A program made the translations under genes and the position numbers. From NCBI GenBank assembly GCA_900618795.1, contig UYJD01000001.1, positions 2,622,823 to 2,686,822 of the forward strand: DNA of 64,000 bases. Direction: 5' to 3'. Origin of the DNA: Cyanodermella asteris. Taxonomy: Eukaryota; Ascomycota; Lecanoromycetes; Ostropales; Stictidaceae. Each line of letters opens with the position of its first letter. Within the stretch, counting starts at the first letter, position 1. A model generated the notes under the pieces. That model had not been told where the DNA came from. It saw nothing but the letters and a program-made list of their open reading frames with translations, and did no database searches. Below are positions 32,579 to 44,648 of this stretch, piece after piece.

Positions 32579-34921
32579 CTTGTCAACGAGAAGTCAAGAG
32601 ATTGGTGGGTCAAATCGCACCGATGAGAAAGGGCGAACTTTCCCCAGGTACAGATATACGGTGCAATGCTCAGACCAAGTGGCATGCAAGAGCGGTGACA
32701 GTAGCTGAAGGGGCGACCGCCGTTTTGGAGTCAGGGTAGCGACTTCGACGTTCGCCAATCGCAAGATACCGCTATCGACTTTCTGATTCCCGAATCATGA
32801 TTACTCATTATTTTGGGAGGAGGTCGGCAAGGTGGTCTCTCCAATCTCCAAGCAGCCGACAAATGGTCGTCGCAATGCAGCAGACATTAAATGGAGTACA
32901 CGGAGACGCTAAGAACCAACTTCTTCGTATGGGAATCTTTGCCAAGGATAGTCCACTTCAACCCATCTCATGGTTTGCCAGAATTCCGAGCCCCGGTAGC
33001 GAAGCATATTGCATGCTTATCGTTGGGCAAAAAGTATGGTTCCTACGCCGCATCAGCATTTGGTGCAAGGGATGTCAGGGTCAGGTCGATATTGTGGTCG
33101 ACTGCGAGACGTATTGTTTCACCAGTCTGTCCCTTGCATCATGCACGACAGGTGACACGTCTATAAGGGACTTACCAGAGCGATGGAAATGCAACGGGTA
33201 GTCTGTTTGGCGTTGCGAGGCCGACAGTATTATTCGATGCTGCGGGACGAGGTAAGCAGACGTTCAGCTATGGATAGACGAGATATAGAAAGCGGCGGCG
33301 AAATCTGAAACGAAGCCAAGAAGCATGTTCCAAGGAGGCCAGTATGTTGGCAAAGCTTAGGTATATGCGATGCTGTACTGTAGAGTGTGATTTGTCCAGT
33401 CAGAATGCTCCGCTATAGGTGGTCCGGTCAATTCCATCCCATTTTTGGTCTCGGCTTCTGCTGAATGGACAGGGAGATGTGCCCTCCACAGCCAGTCCCT
33501 ACCTATGTATTGTCCAGCTTACTTGCAGCACCGCTACAGAGACCCCTACAGTCGCAGTAGTACTCCAACAATTAACTATCGAATCTAGGTTGACAGCAAC
33601 TCAAAGACTCTCACGCTCCTGTTACGTAGATCCGAAATTAGCTGTCCACGAAGCTCAGCCGCATCCACCGGTTAGCCCAGGAGCGCTCCCAGTAGCTTGA
33701 CAGCGGCCTTGTCGTTGGCCGGAATGTGATGGCTGTCAGTGGGCACACTGCACAGCCTGCTGCGTGGGTAGGTAGTCAATTGCTTGTGGTTCGCAAATAA
33801 GGCCAGTGCGCACAAGTCATGAACCACCCCAGAATCGACTTGATGAGACGTGTATAGTGGGGTTAGGGGGCCACAGCCACTAATGTATCACCTATCGATG
33901 ATCGACTTCAGGGGCACCGCGAGCTAATTCCGGGCCACTGCCAAGTCGGGGTGGTGGGTCATGACTTATGCGCGCTGGCCTCCAAACACGGCGTTTGCGG
34001 CTGACCAAATAGACGCCAGGGGAGTTCTGATGCAACCCTACTGAATCAAGCGCGAAACACAGACATCACAGGATGACTGCTGCGACACCCAACACAGTTC
34101 TCTGTGGGTTCTTTGCGCGTTTGTCTCGTCCGATCTCACCCGTAATAGGAATGGCTCAAATCATCGAGTTTCATCCGGAGGAGATAACAGTGACCGGGAC
34201 ACGCCGCGTGTTCCCTTTCTGGGCCAGTCCAGTGAAGCCTCTCGAGCATGTACAGAACAGTTTGAACATCTTCCTCCGTGCACAGTCGCGGAGCAGTCTC
34301 TAGTGTCGATCTCTTCATACTGATTCTGCTCCGGGTAGGAATAGCCCTGTCAAAATACCCTATACGGGAAATCGCCGTCCACCATCAAAGCTCTCGTCAA
34401 CTCATAGTGACTTTCCGAGCGTGTGTCGTCTTTGAGATGGTTCGTTACCCGACAGTTTTGGAGCTGTCAGACTCGTGGAAGCACAGCCCTGATGCTGCTG
34501 CAACATTTGTTTGGCTTATTTCGACCGCTACGCTGCTCTTTTTGACCTGTCAGCAAGCTGGATAGGCAAATGACTGCTGCTGTCGACCGTTGCAATCATT
34601 CCTAGAAAGATGATCTCTTCCGAACAGTGGTAGGGCTGGCCATGGACCTCGTGACCGCCCCAGCTGGTAGGTTAATTTTGAATGCCTCGAGACGCACAAG
34701 GGGACCCATTAGCATGTCAGCTCATCTCAGTGTATATATCGCTCTCTGTCCCGAACTTGCTTGTGAGTTTTCGTTCTCGCCACTCATTCTTTTTTGCTTT
34801 TCATCAGCTCGGGGTTTAGATAATCCCTTTCCTTCATTTCAATAATCACACTCTTTTGCATCGTGTATCACTGTTTACTGCTCAAAGCCACCTTCACTTT
34901 TGCGGATTCTCATCTATCGCC
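32579..34921. other. Gene-free stretch of 2.3 kb
   Basis: Lies between divergent genes. Open frames of up to 134 codons (for example 32797-33201) lack domain resemblance and a consistent codon pattern. The last 200 bases look like the promoter and pyrimidine-rich leader of the secreted-protein gene. No repeats or RNA genes are recognised. Confidence 0.45.
34733..34738 (+). promoter_or_regulatory. TATA box of the secreted-protein gene
   Basis: TATATA lies 184-189 bases upstream of the start codon and is followed by a CT-rich leader with T-rich runs, an arrangement common for strongly regulated fungal genes. Confidence 0.4.
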
Positions 34922-36389
34922 ATGCCTTCTTGGTTCAGCATTGCGGTTGCAGCGATACCGTTGCTCGGCGTCGCTACCGCTGGGCCCCTCGTTACTCCAT
35001 ATTCCGATGGAAGCTGCAGTAACAAGTTGACTTCGTGGTCATACAGCTCCAGAAACGGCACTCAATACGAGAACAAACCTTTCGACACGGGTGCCGGCGT
35101 CAGCGCCTACGGCAACTCGACCCTCAAGGGTAATTACGAGACATACAATGACCTACAGTTCGACATTCCAGCATCCTCTAGCAAGCTGGGTAGCAATGTC
35201 TTTTGGAAGATCAATAAACTTGACGAAGGCTGCCGTGTTATCTTCATGCAGCCGTTTGCCCAGAGCCAGCGAGGCTCGAACATCCCCGGCAACATTGTCT
35301 TGAACGTTGGCAGCTCAAGCGCCTGCTACTACGCCGACCTTGACGACACGGTGCTCATGAGCTTCTGCTGCGGAACCGAAGATTGCAGCGCTTTCAACGT
35401 TGGCCAGACGGTGCTTAACACCAAACGTGACCTGCCCACGACCTTTGTTGGAGGTCCGACAGCCTCTCTGGCCGAGCAGTTCGGCCAGGAGAATGTCAAG
35501 CGCGACATGGTCAGCGTAGCTGGAGGCGGTCCCTCTGTCTCTCTTGCTCAGGCCTTTGGTCAGGCGCACGCGAAGGCCAAGCGTGGACCTCAGCCCAAGG
35601 CCGAAGCTGTTGGCTCCCTGGCTGCTCGTGCTCAGGCGCAGATGAAGCGGGATGTCGAGAGCATCTTCGAAAAGAGACCCAAAAACTTGCGGTGACAATG
35701 ACACGGCCTGCTACAATGCCCAGTGGGGTAAGTGCAAAATTACAGCCAGCCCTTATCCTGTTTCCATGCCCGGTCAGCAACAGGCTGTTAGCGAGTGGGC
35801 GGGTTGCCACAGCGGCATGAAGTGCGAGATTACCGTGTCTAGCACCACTAGTCACTCCACTGAAGTTTCTGCTTCGCAGACCGACAGCGACACCACCGGT
35901 TCCTCCACCTCGAGCACGACTGGTAGTTCAGAGACCAACACCAACACACTGGAGACGACCAACAAGGACGGGTACAGTCTGAGCGTCGGCGCTAGCATCG
36001 GCTTCGGACCGGTCTCCGCCTCAACTGATGCCACCAAGAGCCACGAGACCACAAACACAAATACAAACACAAACACCCAAGTCAATTCCCAAGAGCAGAC
36101 TTCGTCGAACTCTTTCTCGCAGACTGTTGCCAACACTACCGGTCACGCTTTGACTACCGCCCAGGGTGAGGAAATGTCGCATTCGTTCGGGATCATGCCC
36201 GGTGGATACGCAATCCTTACTTTCCTTCCATTCTTCGACTGCTACACCGTCACCGTCGACTGTGGTAGCGATTGGATCGGTCCTCTTGGCAAGACCAAGA
36301 GCATTAGCAGTCAGATCTGTACTCCGTCCATGAAAGGTGACAAGGTGCAGGGATCCTACAGCTTGTTGTACTCCAACCAGGGCAACTAA
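34922..36389 (+). CDS. Secreted protein with Kex2-type Lys-Arg sites
   Basis: The protein starts with a clear signal peptide (MPSWFSIAVAAIPLLGVATA). Residues 21-165 form a Cys-containing domain with several N-glycosylation motifs. Five Lys-Arg dipeptides follow at 168-169, 193-194, 220-221, 242-243 and 251-252, spacing off peptides of 23, 25, 20 and 7 residues; two share GGPTASLAEQFGQ versus GGPSVSLAQAFGQ. The C-terminal part is in another frame and is Ser/Thr/Asn-rich, then FLPFFDCYTVTVDCGSDW. A possible GT-AG intron at 35692-35791 joins both parts in phase (455 residues), but its donor GTGACA is weak and no branch site is seen, and the skipped segment is open in the downstream frame. The locus may instead be interrupted once. 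I recognise no family; processing by Kex2 is inferred. Confidence 0.6.
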
Positions 36390-37074
36390 AGTGATAGCTT
36401 CGGATCTTTGGATGAATGACAATGAGGTGGTGTTACGGGGCGAAACGATGGATCTGATCTGAAACTGGGACCCGGGTTTACTATTTATATTCTTTTGGGA
36501 CCTTCACGAGACGATGGTCGGCTTGAGCAAGACTCTTCAGATAATCAATGTTACCTTTTACTCGCATTTTCAACGTCCAGCTCCTCTGTGATGCCGTGCT
36601 ACATCACGCCATTCACGAGATCCGGCTTGGCTCTTTAATCTTTCAGCTATCAGTGCTAGAGATTCTTCTTTCAGCCAGTCACGATATCTAATTCAACAAA
36701 TTTATTGGTGGCGTTCACAAGACGCGCGGCATTTTTTTTCCCAACGAGTTTACCATGTTTGTAAGCGAGCGCAGATAACAAGAAACGCAGGAGTGTACGT
36801 GCACCCAGCGCTGAAAATCGACCTGCCCACACTGCACCTTCGTAGGGAAATTGTGAGGCTGAAGATAAAGCTGCGGCAGTTGACGTCAATCCCCAAGCTT
36901 CTCCACCACGCCGCGTCGACTTACCAACCACGCGTCTGCAACGTGTTACACGCCTGTCAACCCGCAGATCCGGTGTAACAATCGCTTTGCAAGAGTCCCG
37001 AAAGCTAGCTTGAGTTTGCAAACAGTAAAGCTCTTCCATTGGCAACACTCTGCAATCTTGCCGCGCGTTCCGCC
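36390..37074. other. Intergenic region before the HIRIP3-like gene
   Basis: About 690 bases between two plus-strand genes, with a T8 run near 36734. It holds the 3' end of one gene and the promoter of the next. Minus-strand frames here are non-coding in appearance. Confidence 0.45.
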
Positions 37075-38238
37075 ATGTCGGACTCCGAACTCTCTGCAAC
37101 GGTTCCAAGCAATGCCGAACTCAAGAAGGGACTGTGCGACGCAGTAAAGCGCCTGCGCAAGGACGATCCTGATGGGGTGACCATCAACAACGTACGCCGC
37201 GCGGCTGAGAAGCAATTGGGCCTCGAGCAAGGATTCTTCAACAATTCGGACTGGAAAGAGCAGAGCAAGACAATCATAAAGGCCCAGGTCGAGAAGGACG
37301 ACGATTCTAGCGAGGAGGTAGAGGCGGCCGGAAACAAATCGGGAGCGAAGCGGAAACCGGGCAACATGGCGGGCACAAAACGAAAGGCGCCCAACACTAA
37401 GGCGCCCGCGAAAAGAAAGAAGAGGAAGGTCAGCGAGGCCTCGGATTCAGAAGAGGCACAAAGTTCTACGGCGAGTATGTCCACGTCTGCGGAGGCAGAC
37501 AGTGACCCAGAATCGGATTTCAGTGACGAGGAGGTGGCCCCCAAAGCGAAGTTCAAGGCCAAGAAGTCCAAGTCTACGGTTTCAAGCAGGGAGTTGTCCG
37601 ATGGTGAGTCTTCAAACGATGCAAAGGCACCAGAGAAAGCTACAAAGTCCAAACTGGCCGCAAGTTCAAAGCTATCAGACATTGATCCGGCTGATCCGGA
37701 GCCTGTATCCATTACAAACGCCAAGGTAGACGGTGACGCCTCAGATAGCGAGATGTCGGTCTTGATAGATGACAGCCCGCCGGCGAAGGCAAAGCGAAAG
37801 TCGACATCGGCCGGGACGAAGTCATCGAGTAAGGATAAGCCAGCCAAGGTCAAATCAAGCAAAGAAGCACCGGCTCTAGATCCCGATCAAGAAGAAATCA
37901 AAAGGCTTCAAGGCCAGCTTGGCCAGTGTGGTATTCGCAAAGTCTGGGGCAAGTACTTGAAACCTTTCGAAACGCCGCGTGCAAAGATCAAGCATCTTAG
38001 GGAGATGTTGGCGGAAGTCGGCATCACCGGTAGATTCTCGCAGGAGAAGGCAAAGCAAATACGTGAACAGAGGGAGCTTGCGGCTGACCTTGAAGCCGTT
38101 ACCGAGGGCAACAAAGTCTGGGGCTGTCGGAAGCCAAGGAACGAGACTGTGGAAGAAGACTCTGAAGTCAAGCCGAAGAGGGGTTTGGCGAAGGGATTGA
38201 CAGAACTAGATTTCATTTCGGATGGTGAAGAGGATTGA
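37075..38238 (+). CDS. DEK_C/HIRIP3-like nuclear protein
   Basis: A 387-residue nuclear protein. The upstream part of the frame lacks an ATG, so MSDSELSATVPSNAELKKGL is the start. Residues 14-70 resemble a DEK C-terminal domain (CDAVKRLRKDDPDGVTINNV, then RRAAEKQLGLEQGFF), a histone/DNA-binding module. Residues 85-280 are low-complexity with many acidic-serine clusters (SDFSDEEV, DASDSEMSVLIDD) and KRKKRK-type nuclear signals. The C-terminal third has a compact conserved block (EIKRLQGQLGQCGIRKVWGK, then LREMLAEVGITGRFSQEKAK) like the C-terminal region of HIRA-interacting protein 3 relatives and fungal proteins labelled transcriptional regulators. It ends LDFISDGEED. A histone-chaperone role is inferred, not shown. 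Confidence 0.75.
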   Translation: MSDSELSATVPSNAELKKGLCDAVKRLRKDDPDGVTINNVRRAAEKQLGLEQGFFNNSDWKEQSKTIIKAQVEKDDDSSEEVEAAGNKSGAKRKPGNMAGTKRKAPNTKAPAKRKKRKVSEASDSEEAQSSTASMSTSAEADSDPESDFSDEEVAPKAKFKAKKSKSTVSSRELSDGESSNDAKAPEKATKSKLAASSKLSDIDPADPEPVSITNAKVDGDASDSEMSVLIDDSPPAKAKRKSTSAGTKSSSKDKPAKVKSSKEAPALDPDQEEIKRLQGQLGQCGIRKVWGKYLKPFETPRAKIKHLREMLAEVGITGRFSQEKAKQIREQRELAADLEAVTEGNKVWGCRKPRNETVEEDSEVKPKRGLAKGLTELDFISDGEED

Positions 38239-39065
38239 GCCACGAAGGTCCTCTTTGAATACATGTTTAGCATCGCAACATGTCTCAGACGCGAGTCATG
38301 CTCGTGGCACAACCGAGCATGGCTTCCAGATCTTCAATAAGCATCCCCAGGCTGGTTGCATTACATCTGAATGTTGAGGCTGGACTGAGACCGGGCCTTT
38401 CTGAGATACGGTAGGCGGTGGTGAGGCGTCAGAGACTTGTATGGGCAAGCAGCCGCCCAGGTCGCGAGATCCTTTCATCAAATATATGTTCGCGACATGC
38501 AGAATATAAATCATGCCGGCATAGGTCTCGCAAACAAAGCCATTAGATCATGAGCCCGACTGCAGCTGAGATGCTGGCAGAGATAAGGTACATTAGTCGA
38601 CCGAACGAGAGCACGAAAACCACACGGTCACGGACCAACACCCTATCGAATAATAGACGTAGGCAACTAGATACCACCCATCGACCGAAGATGCAACAAT
38701 CGTAGGCTGACGCGATCTGAAAATTCTCTGTCTATTAATGCTCAAGGGAATTAGGTTGATACCTGCCGGATGTCTTGATCTGCAGAGCCGCAGGAGCTCA
38801 TCCCTGGGAGCCGCCGCCGAATAGTTAGTCCGGGGAAAGAGCTCAGTGAAACTTGAACAACGCTCCGCGACGAGCACGATTCCGCAACACCACCGTTTCT
38901 TTGCGCCAGAGGTTGCAGTCCGGCCTCTCCGCTGCGTGTTCTCTTATCATCACTCCACAGAAGAAACCCAACGGTTCCAGGTCGGCAGCCTACACGAGAG
39001 ATGCGGCGGTAACAATCGTCCTTCTGCCTAATTCTCGATCTTCCTCACACCCGCTATAACCCAAG
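38239..39065. other. Intergenic region before RBD2
   Basis: About 830 bases between two plus-strand genes. Nothing beyond presumed 3' end and promoter sequence is visible. Confidence 0.45.
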
Positions 39066-39983
39066 ATGGTGCCAACAATCAATCGGCTACCTTCCTTTCA
39101 GGGGGCGAAGGCCCGCTCATTTCGATCCTACTTCAGAAGGATACCGCTATTTACTGGAGTCATACTCCTAGCCATCATCGTCTTCTGGATCCTCGAGCTG
39201 CAGTCGAGATGGGACGTCAGGGCCTGGGGCGCTCTCTACCCTGAGAAGATCAACTTCTCGACAAGTAAGACATCTGGCTTAGACCCAGCTTGCCGGCAGC
39301 CCCAATTAATACCATCAGAGACTGACACGTGACTGTAGTGTATCGCCTAAACACATATCCTCTCATCCACGTCAACCTTCTCCACGCCCTCATCGACACT
39401 TGCGCGTTGATGCCGCTAATGGAACGATTCGAAGCTGAGCACGGAACGTTGACAACCGGGGCTCTCTTCCTTGGCCGTGGGTACTCTCTCGCTACAAAAG
39501 CTGGAATGGGAGCACCTCAGACGTGGCACAATCTCGCTAACACGCACAACAGCTTTGGCCACATTGCCCGCTGGGCTCTACTTATTCATTGAACGCCTCA
39601 TACTTCGAAACAACTCGCCCACACAGGGAGGTTCGATATGGGTTTTCCTCCTCTTGGGCCACGAGGCCATAAAAGCGTGGCGAACCAATCCGACATTCAA
39701 CATCAACACCATATCCATACCCACGTATACCTTGCCGATCTTCGCGCTGGTCGTCTCCGCCGTCATGCTGCCGCACGTCGGATTTTTGTCCCACATGTGT
39801 GCCCTTTGTGTGGGGTATGTATATGGGCTTGGGTATCTGAAATTCATGGCCCCGCCGGAACGTGTTTTGAGGTGGATCGAGAGCAAGGGAAATCTACTCG
39901 GACGACTGCCACATTATGTGAGTGTCGATCAGAAAACATTCGGGCGTTACGGGGTGCTACCGACGACGAGTACGGCGGTATGA
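39066..39983 (+). CDS. RBD2: Rhomboid intramembrane serine protease
   Basis: Golgi/ER rhomboid protease; fungal Rbd2 takes part in SREBP cleavage and hypoxic adaptation (Schizosaccharomyces, Aspergillus). Three exons (39066-39264, 39339-39476, 39553-39983; introns 74 and 76 bp) give 255 residues. The first membrane span is FTGVILLAIIVFWILEL; then YPLIHVNLLHALIDTCALMP and HGTLTTGALFLGPLATLPAG, where the second junction restores the conserved GP. The catalytic Ser is in TQGGSIWVFLLLG and the catalytic His in GFLSHMCALCVGYVYGLGYL. The C-terminus LGRLPHYVSVDQKTFGRYGV is diagnostic for the fungal Rbd2 group. Intron donors are GTAAGA and GTGGGT. Confidence 0.93.
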
Positions 39984-41388
39984 GCTCTGGTAGTGTCAAC
40001 GTGCTTTCGGTGGCCCTAGCCGGGCGCATTGGCAGCGTTGGATATTGAATGTACATATATTCAGCAATGTCCGATTTGAATACTCGTTTAATCATCAAAC
40101 CGCGCCTCGTGCTATGGCTTTCATTCGGTATTTGTGTTTGGTATTCGTCGCTTTGTAGCGCTGATACGAAGGTGAGCTCGTTGGCAGGAAGGGTATCTAT
40201 GGTCCCTGGGTCACATAGACCCACTAGTATTCCACAAGCTGTACTGGTAGATTTCGCAAACCATCGTCAGCTCGACACCACTTTTATAGTGCCACCAAAA
40301 AGGGTTCTCAGTGGAGGCTAGTCCACGCGCAAAAGTCCGAAACACGCCCTCACAACAGCATTATAGGGAATGAAAGCTACATATACATTATATACTTGAC
40401 CAGGACGAAGCGCCCTAAAGCTAGCGGTGCCAATGTACTGAACTGAATCTTCTAGGCGCAATGTGTAGTACCTTGCGTAATGCAGCTGCATAGCACAAAG
40501 TTCTCGGGCTGAATTTAGACAACGAATTTCATGTATTTATTGGAGTCTATACGCAGAATACGATCATCTTGAATGAGGCTGGCACAGTGTCTCCGCTTCT
40601 TGCAATGTTTTATAGTTATCTTGATTTTATGTCACGATTTCCAGCCTAGATATACTATCTGACGTTAGGTACCATTTTCCAAGTAGGCTCGTAGGTCGAT
40701 GTTGCAAGTTGGTTGACGGCTGGACTTGGGATCGACCGGCACCAGCCACCTGGCTGCTTCGGCTGTGGCGCGACCCTGGCTTCCGTTGCAGGGGCAGCTT
40801 TCGACCAACAACCTGTCTTTCGTGATTGGGAGGAGCGTCGAAGCTGCCAGTCAGTCTCTGAATGAGATTTCGAACTTGAATAAGCTGGATATGAGATGCA
40901 GAGAACGTGTAAGTCTTGAGTATTTGTCACTCGCTTTCGCCTGAGCCGCACCTGTTCTCTGTGTAATCTCCAGACAGAGTTACGGCCTTGTCAGTCGCTC
41001 GGCTACGACTTCAGAGATATTTCATCCCAGCCTTTCACTGTATCCTCAGATGGCAAGTGCGCTTCCAGCATATTCAGATTTGTACTGTGGTAACTGCTTG
41101 TCTTTGTACCGTACATGGAAAAATCTTTTGCCATGCTGCCACTTTGAGCTTTGTCAACCGCTGAAGCACGTGCACTCCACTTCACTGTATCGGTCCTGCC
41201 ACCACAGCCATTCTAGCCATACTAACCGAACAAAAAGCCTTCAAACTCCTGATTTGAACTTCTCCGACTCAAGGACAGTGGCGTAACGCAGGCTCTGTTG
41301 CTTGACAAGTTGATGATCAGCATCGTTTCCAAGTACTTACGCCACCAGCATCCTTTCTGGCTCGACATATCCGAACTATTTTGCCAAC
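39984..41388. other. Gene-free, AT-richer region before UBP8
   Basis: About 1.4 kb between two plus-strand genes. The part 40360-40680 is AT-richer than average. Small frames at 40049-40321 and 41050-41286 have no family resemblance. No repeat or RNA gene recognised. Confidence 0.45.
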
Positions 41389-43110
41389 ATGGACAAGACT
41401 GGAAGCATGACCAAGGGTGTCACACCTGCCACGAAGACTTATGAACCGGTCAGACACCCCCAGTTCGGCTGCGAGCATCTCCAAGAAGTACTTTCAATGG
41501 ACAATGGTGTCCCGGAGAAATTCTCAAACTCCTTTCAGATGGTCCAAAACAAGATCGGCAAACCCATGCAGACTCAAGCGATTAGAGATGCAGCCGGCGT
41601 TTCTGACACCGCTTTCCATACCTTGACAGCTACATACATGTGCCTACAGTGCGCCAATGTATCGACACTAAAAGAGAGAGACAATCATGCGAATACTAAG
41701 GGTCACAAATTCTCTGTCGAAAGTCGAAGTGGTTGCCTCTGGTGTGCGATGTGCGACGACTTCGTGTACGATCCAATATACGAAGACTGGAGGACGAACA
41801 GAGATCTCCCGGCCACTGGCAAGAAGCGTAAGAGGCCTGCGGGGCCGTCGGAAGAGGAGCGCTACATCTACGAAAACAGCAACGCACTCACATGCATTGC
41901 TGGAGAGCCTCGTGGGCTGTACAACTTGGGCCAGACCTGCTACATGAGTGTCATCCTGCAAGCTATGGTCCACAACCCTCTGATGCGAAACTACTTCCTT
42001 AGCATGGATCACGACCTGAATGAGTGTGAGGTGGACGACTGTGTAATCTGTGCTCTCACTGGTTCATTCATTGATATCGTTGCGACTGAGAAGCTCGACG
42101 GTCATGGCCCGATCGATATGCTCTGGAAGTCGTGGCGGTACAACAATAATCTCGCGGGTTACCATCAGCAAGATGCCCACGAGTACTACCAATCTCTACT
42201 CGACCACCTCCACAGCAGCAGCAATAGCAAGAGCAGCGATTCCAGGAATTGCAGGTGCCAATTCCATCAATTCTTCTGGGGAAAGTTACGCAGTACGGTG
42301 ACCTGCCTCACGTGCAAGAACGTTACGACCGCCGATGATCCCATGAACGACCTCAGTTTAGACCTTCGGCAGCAGATCAAGAAGCGAAAACTGGGGCCAA
42401 AAGCAGGAGGTGGAAAGGGTCAGGCTGACGAGACACCGCTGGAATTGACAGACTGCCTCCGCAATTACACATCGCCCGAAAAGCTAGGAGAAGATTCTTA
42501 CACTTGCCGGTCGGATTCATGCAGCAACACACCTCAGCGCGCTCGAAAACATCTCACAATTAAGAAATTGCCGATGACGTTATGTATCCAGCTCAAGGTA
42601 AGCAATTCCTGACTGCGGGTGAAAATCTATGACTAACCCTTGCAGCGATACGAGCACAGCAACCCCAAGAACAACCCTTCAAAGATCGACACGGCCCTTC
42701 GCTTTCCTCTTCAACTAGACATGTCGCCATACACCGCTCGAGCACACAGACAGAAGAAAAAGGCCAACGGCGGCGTGGATCCGGCGGACATGCCGACCCT
42801 TCCCAACTATCCTAGCTGGATGCAGCCCCTGACCCCAAGGTCGCCCGGATGGTACGACCTCTATTGTGTGGTGGTGCATGTGGGCAAGATTGATGCCGGC
42901 CACTACATCTGCTACTGCAAGCGGGATGGCCAGTGGTTCAAGTACGATGACAGCAAAGTCACCATTGCCACAGAGAAGACGGTTCTAGAGCAGGAACCGT
43001 ACTTGTTGTTCTATGTTGTCAGAAACCTGGGCCCAGGCTCCGCTGACTCTGCCACGCCAACGGAGCATACCAGCAACGGAAACGACGATGCTGCTGGAGA
43101 GGATGAATGA
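41389..43110 (+). CDS. UBP8: SAGA histone H2B deubiquitinase Ubp8
   Basis: Catalytic subunit of the SAGA deubiquitinating module, removing ubiquitin from histone H2B during transcription. Two exons (41389-42597, 42646-43110; 48-bp intron, GTAAGC donor, GACTAAC branch site, TGCAG acceptor) give 557 residues. The N-terminal ZnF-UBP domain shows CEHLQEVL, YMCLQCANVS, GHKFSVESRSGCLWCAMCDD with metal-binding Cys and His. The USP domain begins at GLYNLGQTCYMSVILQAM with catalytic Cys, followed by the HQQDAHEYYQSLLDHL helix, zinc-ribbon Cys pairs (CLTCKNV) and the His box GKIDAGHYICYCKRDGQWFK with downstream YDDSKVT. The sequence matches Ubp8/USP22 rather than other UBPs in having the zinc finger at the extreme N-terminus. 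Confidence 0.95.
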
Positions 43111-43440
43111 AGACAGAGAAGTGGATGGATGCCATGATGCGAGTTCTTGCTATGTCATTAAAAGGCGCTCTGCATTTTTGATGGTGCACCGCATGGGTAT
43201 TGTACTACGACCAGGCGGCATGATTGTACATTATCGTCTCGAGGGCGCCTCTTCTGAGTTGCCAATCTGATAGAAAACGGACGCCACACAGGCTTCAGTG
43301 GCGCTTCTTCTTCCGAGTGCTCATTTTTTGGACATGCGTGATTATTTCGGCAGTGCAGTGTGTGCGGCATTCCGCAAGGTGGCGGTTCGTGGCTGCCATA
43401 TCGCTCGAGGCTGGTTGATTGCAGTCCCTGAGATGGACAC
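43111..43440. other. Convergent spacer, UBP8 and DAM1
   Basis: About 330 bases between convergent stop codons; presumably overlapping 3' untranslated regions. Confidence 0.45.
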
Positions 43441-44094
43441 TCAACGTACTCCTCGGCCTCTTGGACCTCTCGCTATGCCACTGGGTCTCGTCCTACCGGC
43501 ACGGCCATTTGGAGCGCCTCGCCCAGCACCCCTGGCGATCCCACTGCCACGATCACCACGCGCCCTACCTCGTGCGGCCGGCGTAGCATGTCGCCCAGCA
43601 GACCTGACCGTACTTGGATGATCCACAAAACTCGTCGCCGTGCTAACAATAGTCATGTCAGGATCATAATCGACGCCGCCTCGTCCCCCTGCCCGTGGAC
43701 CCGGACTCTCAGGCCACTGTCCTCCGTCGTTCATCTCCTCGTTCATCTTGGCTCGCTTGAAGCTATCCGCAACCGGGCCCTCTGGGAAATCGACACAGAA
43801 GGCATTCATGTTCATTCCGTAGAGGAAGGCAGCGAAATTCTCGGAAAAGCGGGATAGTGACTCGTGCATCAGCTGCAGGTGCATGAAGTTGGCTTCTAGA
43901 TCCGCCATGCCGTCGGCCATTTCTGCGAAAGCGGGCTCGAGGGCTGCCAGAGGATTTGCGGCGTGCGCCGAAGAGGCATCGAATCCGGCGCTGTTTCGTA
44001 GAGAGGTCCGTGATGATGGGCGGATAGGTGTTGTTGGACGGGACGGGACTGGTCTTGGAGAGGTCGTACTGCGTTTGTGGGTTGACGCGTCCAT
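43441..44094 (-). CDS. DAM1: DASH/Dam1 complex subunit Dam1
   Basis: Kinetochore protein of the fungal DASH complex, which forms rings around microtubules and couples them to chromosomes; Dam1 is a target of Aurora B/Ipl1. The 217-residue single exon has the conserved core at about 45-110: AALEPAFAEMADGMADLEAN, then FMHLQLMHESLSRFSENFAA and FLYGMNMNAFCVDFPEGPV. The N-terminus is Ser/Thr/Pro/Arg-rich (TSPRPVPSRPTTPIRPSSR), with possible kinase sites. The C-terminus is an RG/RGG-rich tail (RGRARGDRGSGIARGAGRG), likely nucleic-acid or microtubule contacting. Length matches filamentous-fungal Dam1, shorter than yeast. Confidence 0.93.
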   Translation of the reverse strand: MDASTHKRSTTSPRPVPSRPTTPIRPSSRTSLRNSAGFDASSAHAANPLAALEPAFAEMADGMADLEANFMHLQLMHESLSRFSENFAAFLYGMNMNAFCVDFPEGPVADSFKRAKMNEEMNDGGQWPESPGPRAGGRGGVDYDPDMTIVSTATSFVDHPSTVRSAGRHATPAARGRARGDRGSGIARGAGRGAPNGRAGRTRPSGIARGPRGRGVR

Positions 44095-44648
44095 GACGGA
44101 TGTGAGTTGAGCGTTGAATTTGGTAATATAAGGACTTCAGGCAGCCAGATTGATTGTGAATTGGGTAGCCTGGAACGCGTGCTACGTAAAGACCGTGGCT
44201 GCGGCGTTTCTTGAGTTCACTGACCGCGTTGGCGTATCAATTGAGTTTGTGAGGACATTGGTTGGTGCAATATCTGCAATGATTGTTGATATTGGCTGGC
44301 GGGGAGCGCGGCACCAAAGTCCGATTGCAGGGCACCCACCCACTGCCCGCCGACGGTTTCAGATAATCAAGAGAAGCAAACATTTATGCTGTGATGGACC
44401 AGCATGAGCTCGGCCTTGGCACAATCAGTGTTTTCTCCTCAACCATGCAGCCGAGCAGGACATATGCTAGCCGGACTCGTCGCGAGCCCCGGCGACCAAA
44501 CATCGGCTTTGCGGGCAACGGAGCAGCACATCTGGGAAAGTGCGGCTATGTCATCATCTCATCTCTGGCTGCTAGCATTCTTAGCAGCATAAGCCAGCCA
44601 CGGAGTCCGGTCGTCAGCTCCACCAGTACCGACGCTTTTGTCCCACAC
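44095..44648. other. Divergent promoter, DAM1 and CSR1-like gene
   Basis: About 550 bases between divergent starts. The frame of the plus-strand gene is open back to about 44391 with in-frame ATG at 44394, so part could be translated in a longer form. Confidence 0.45.

Noticed and set aside
37005-37862. 285-codon minus-strand open frame with a Ser/Leu/Phe-rich, membrane-like look
   Set aside because: Antisense to the Lys/Ser/Glu-rich HIRIP3-like gene; the apparent hydrophobicity is the complement of Lys and Glu codons.
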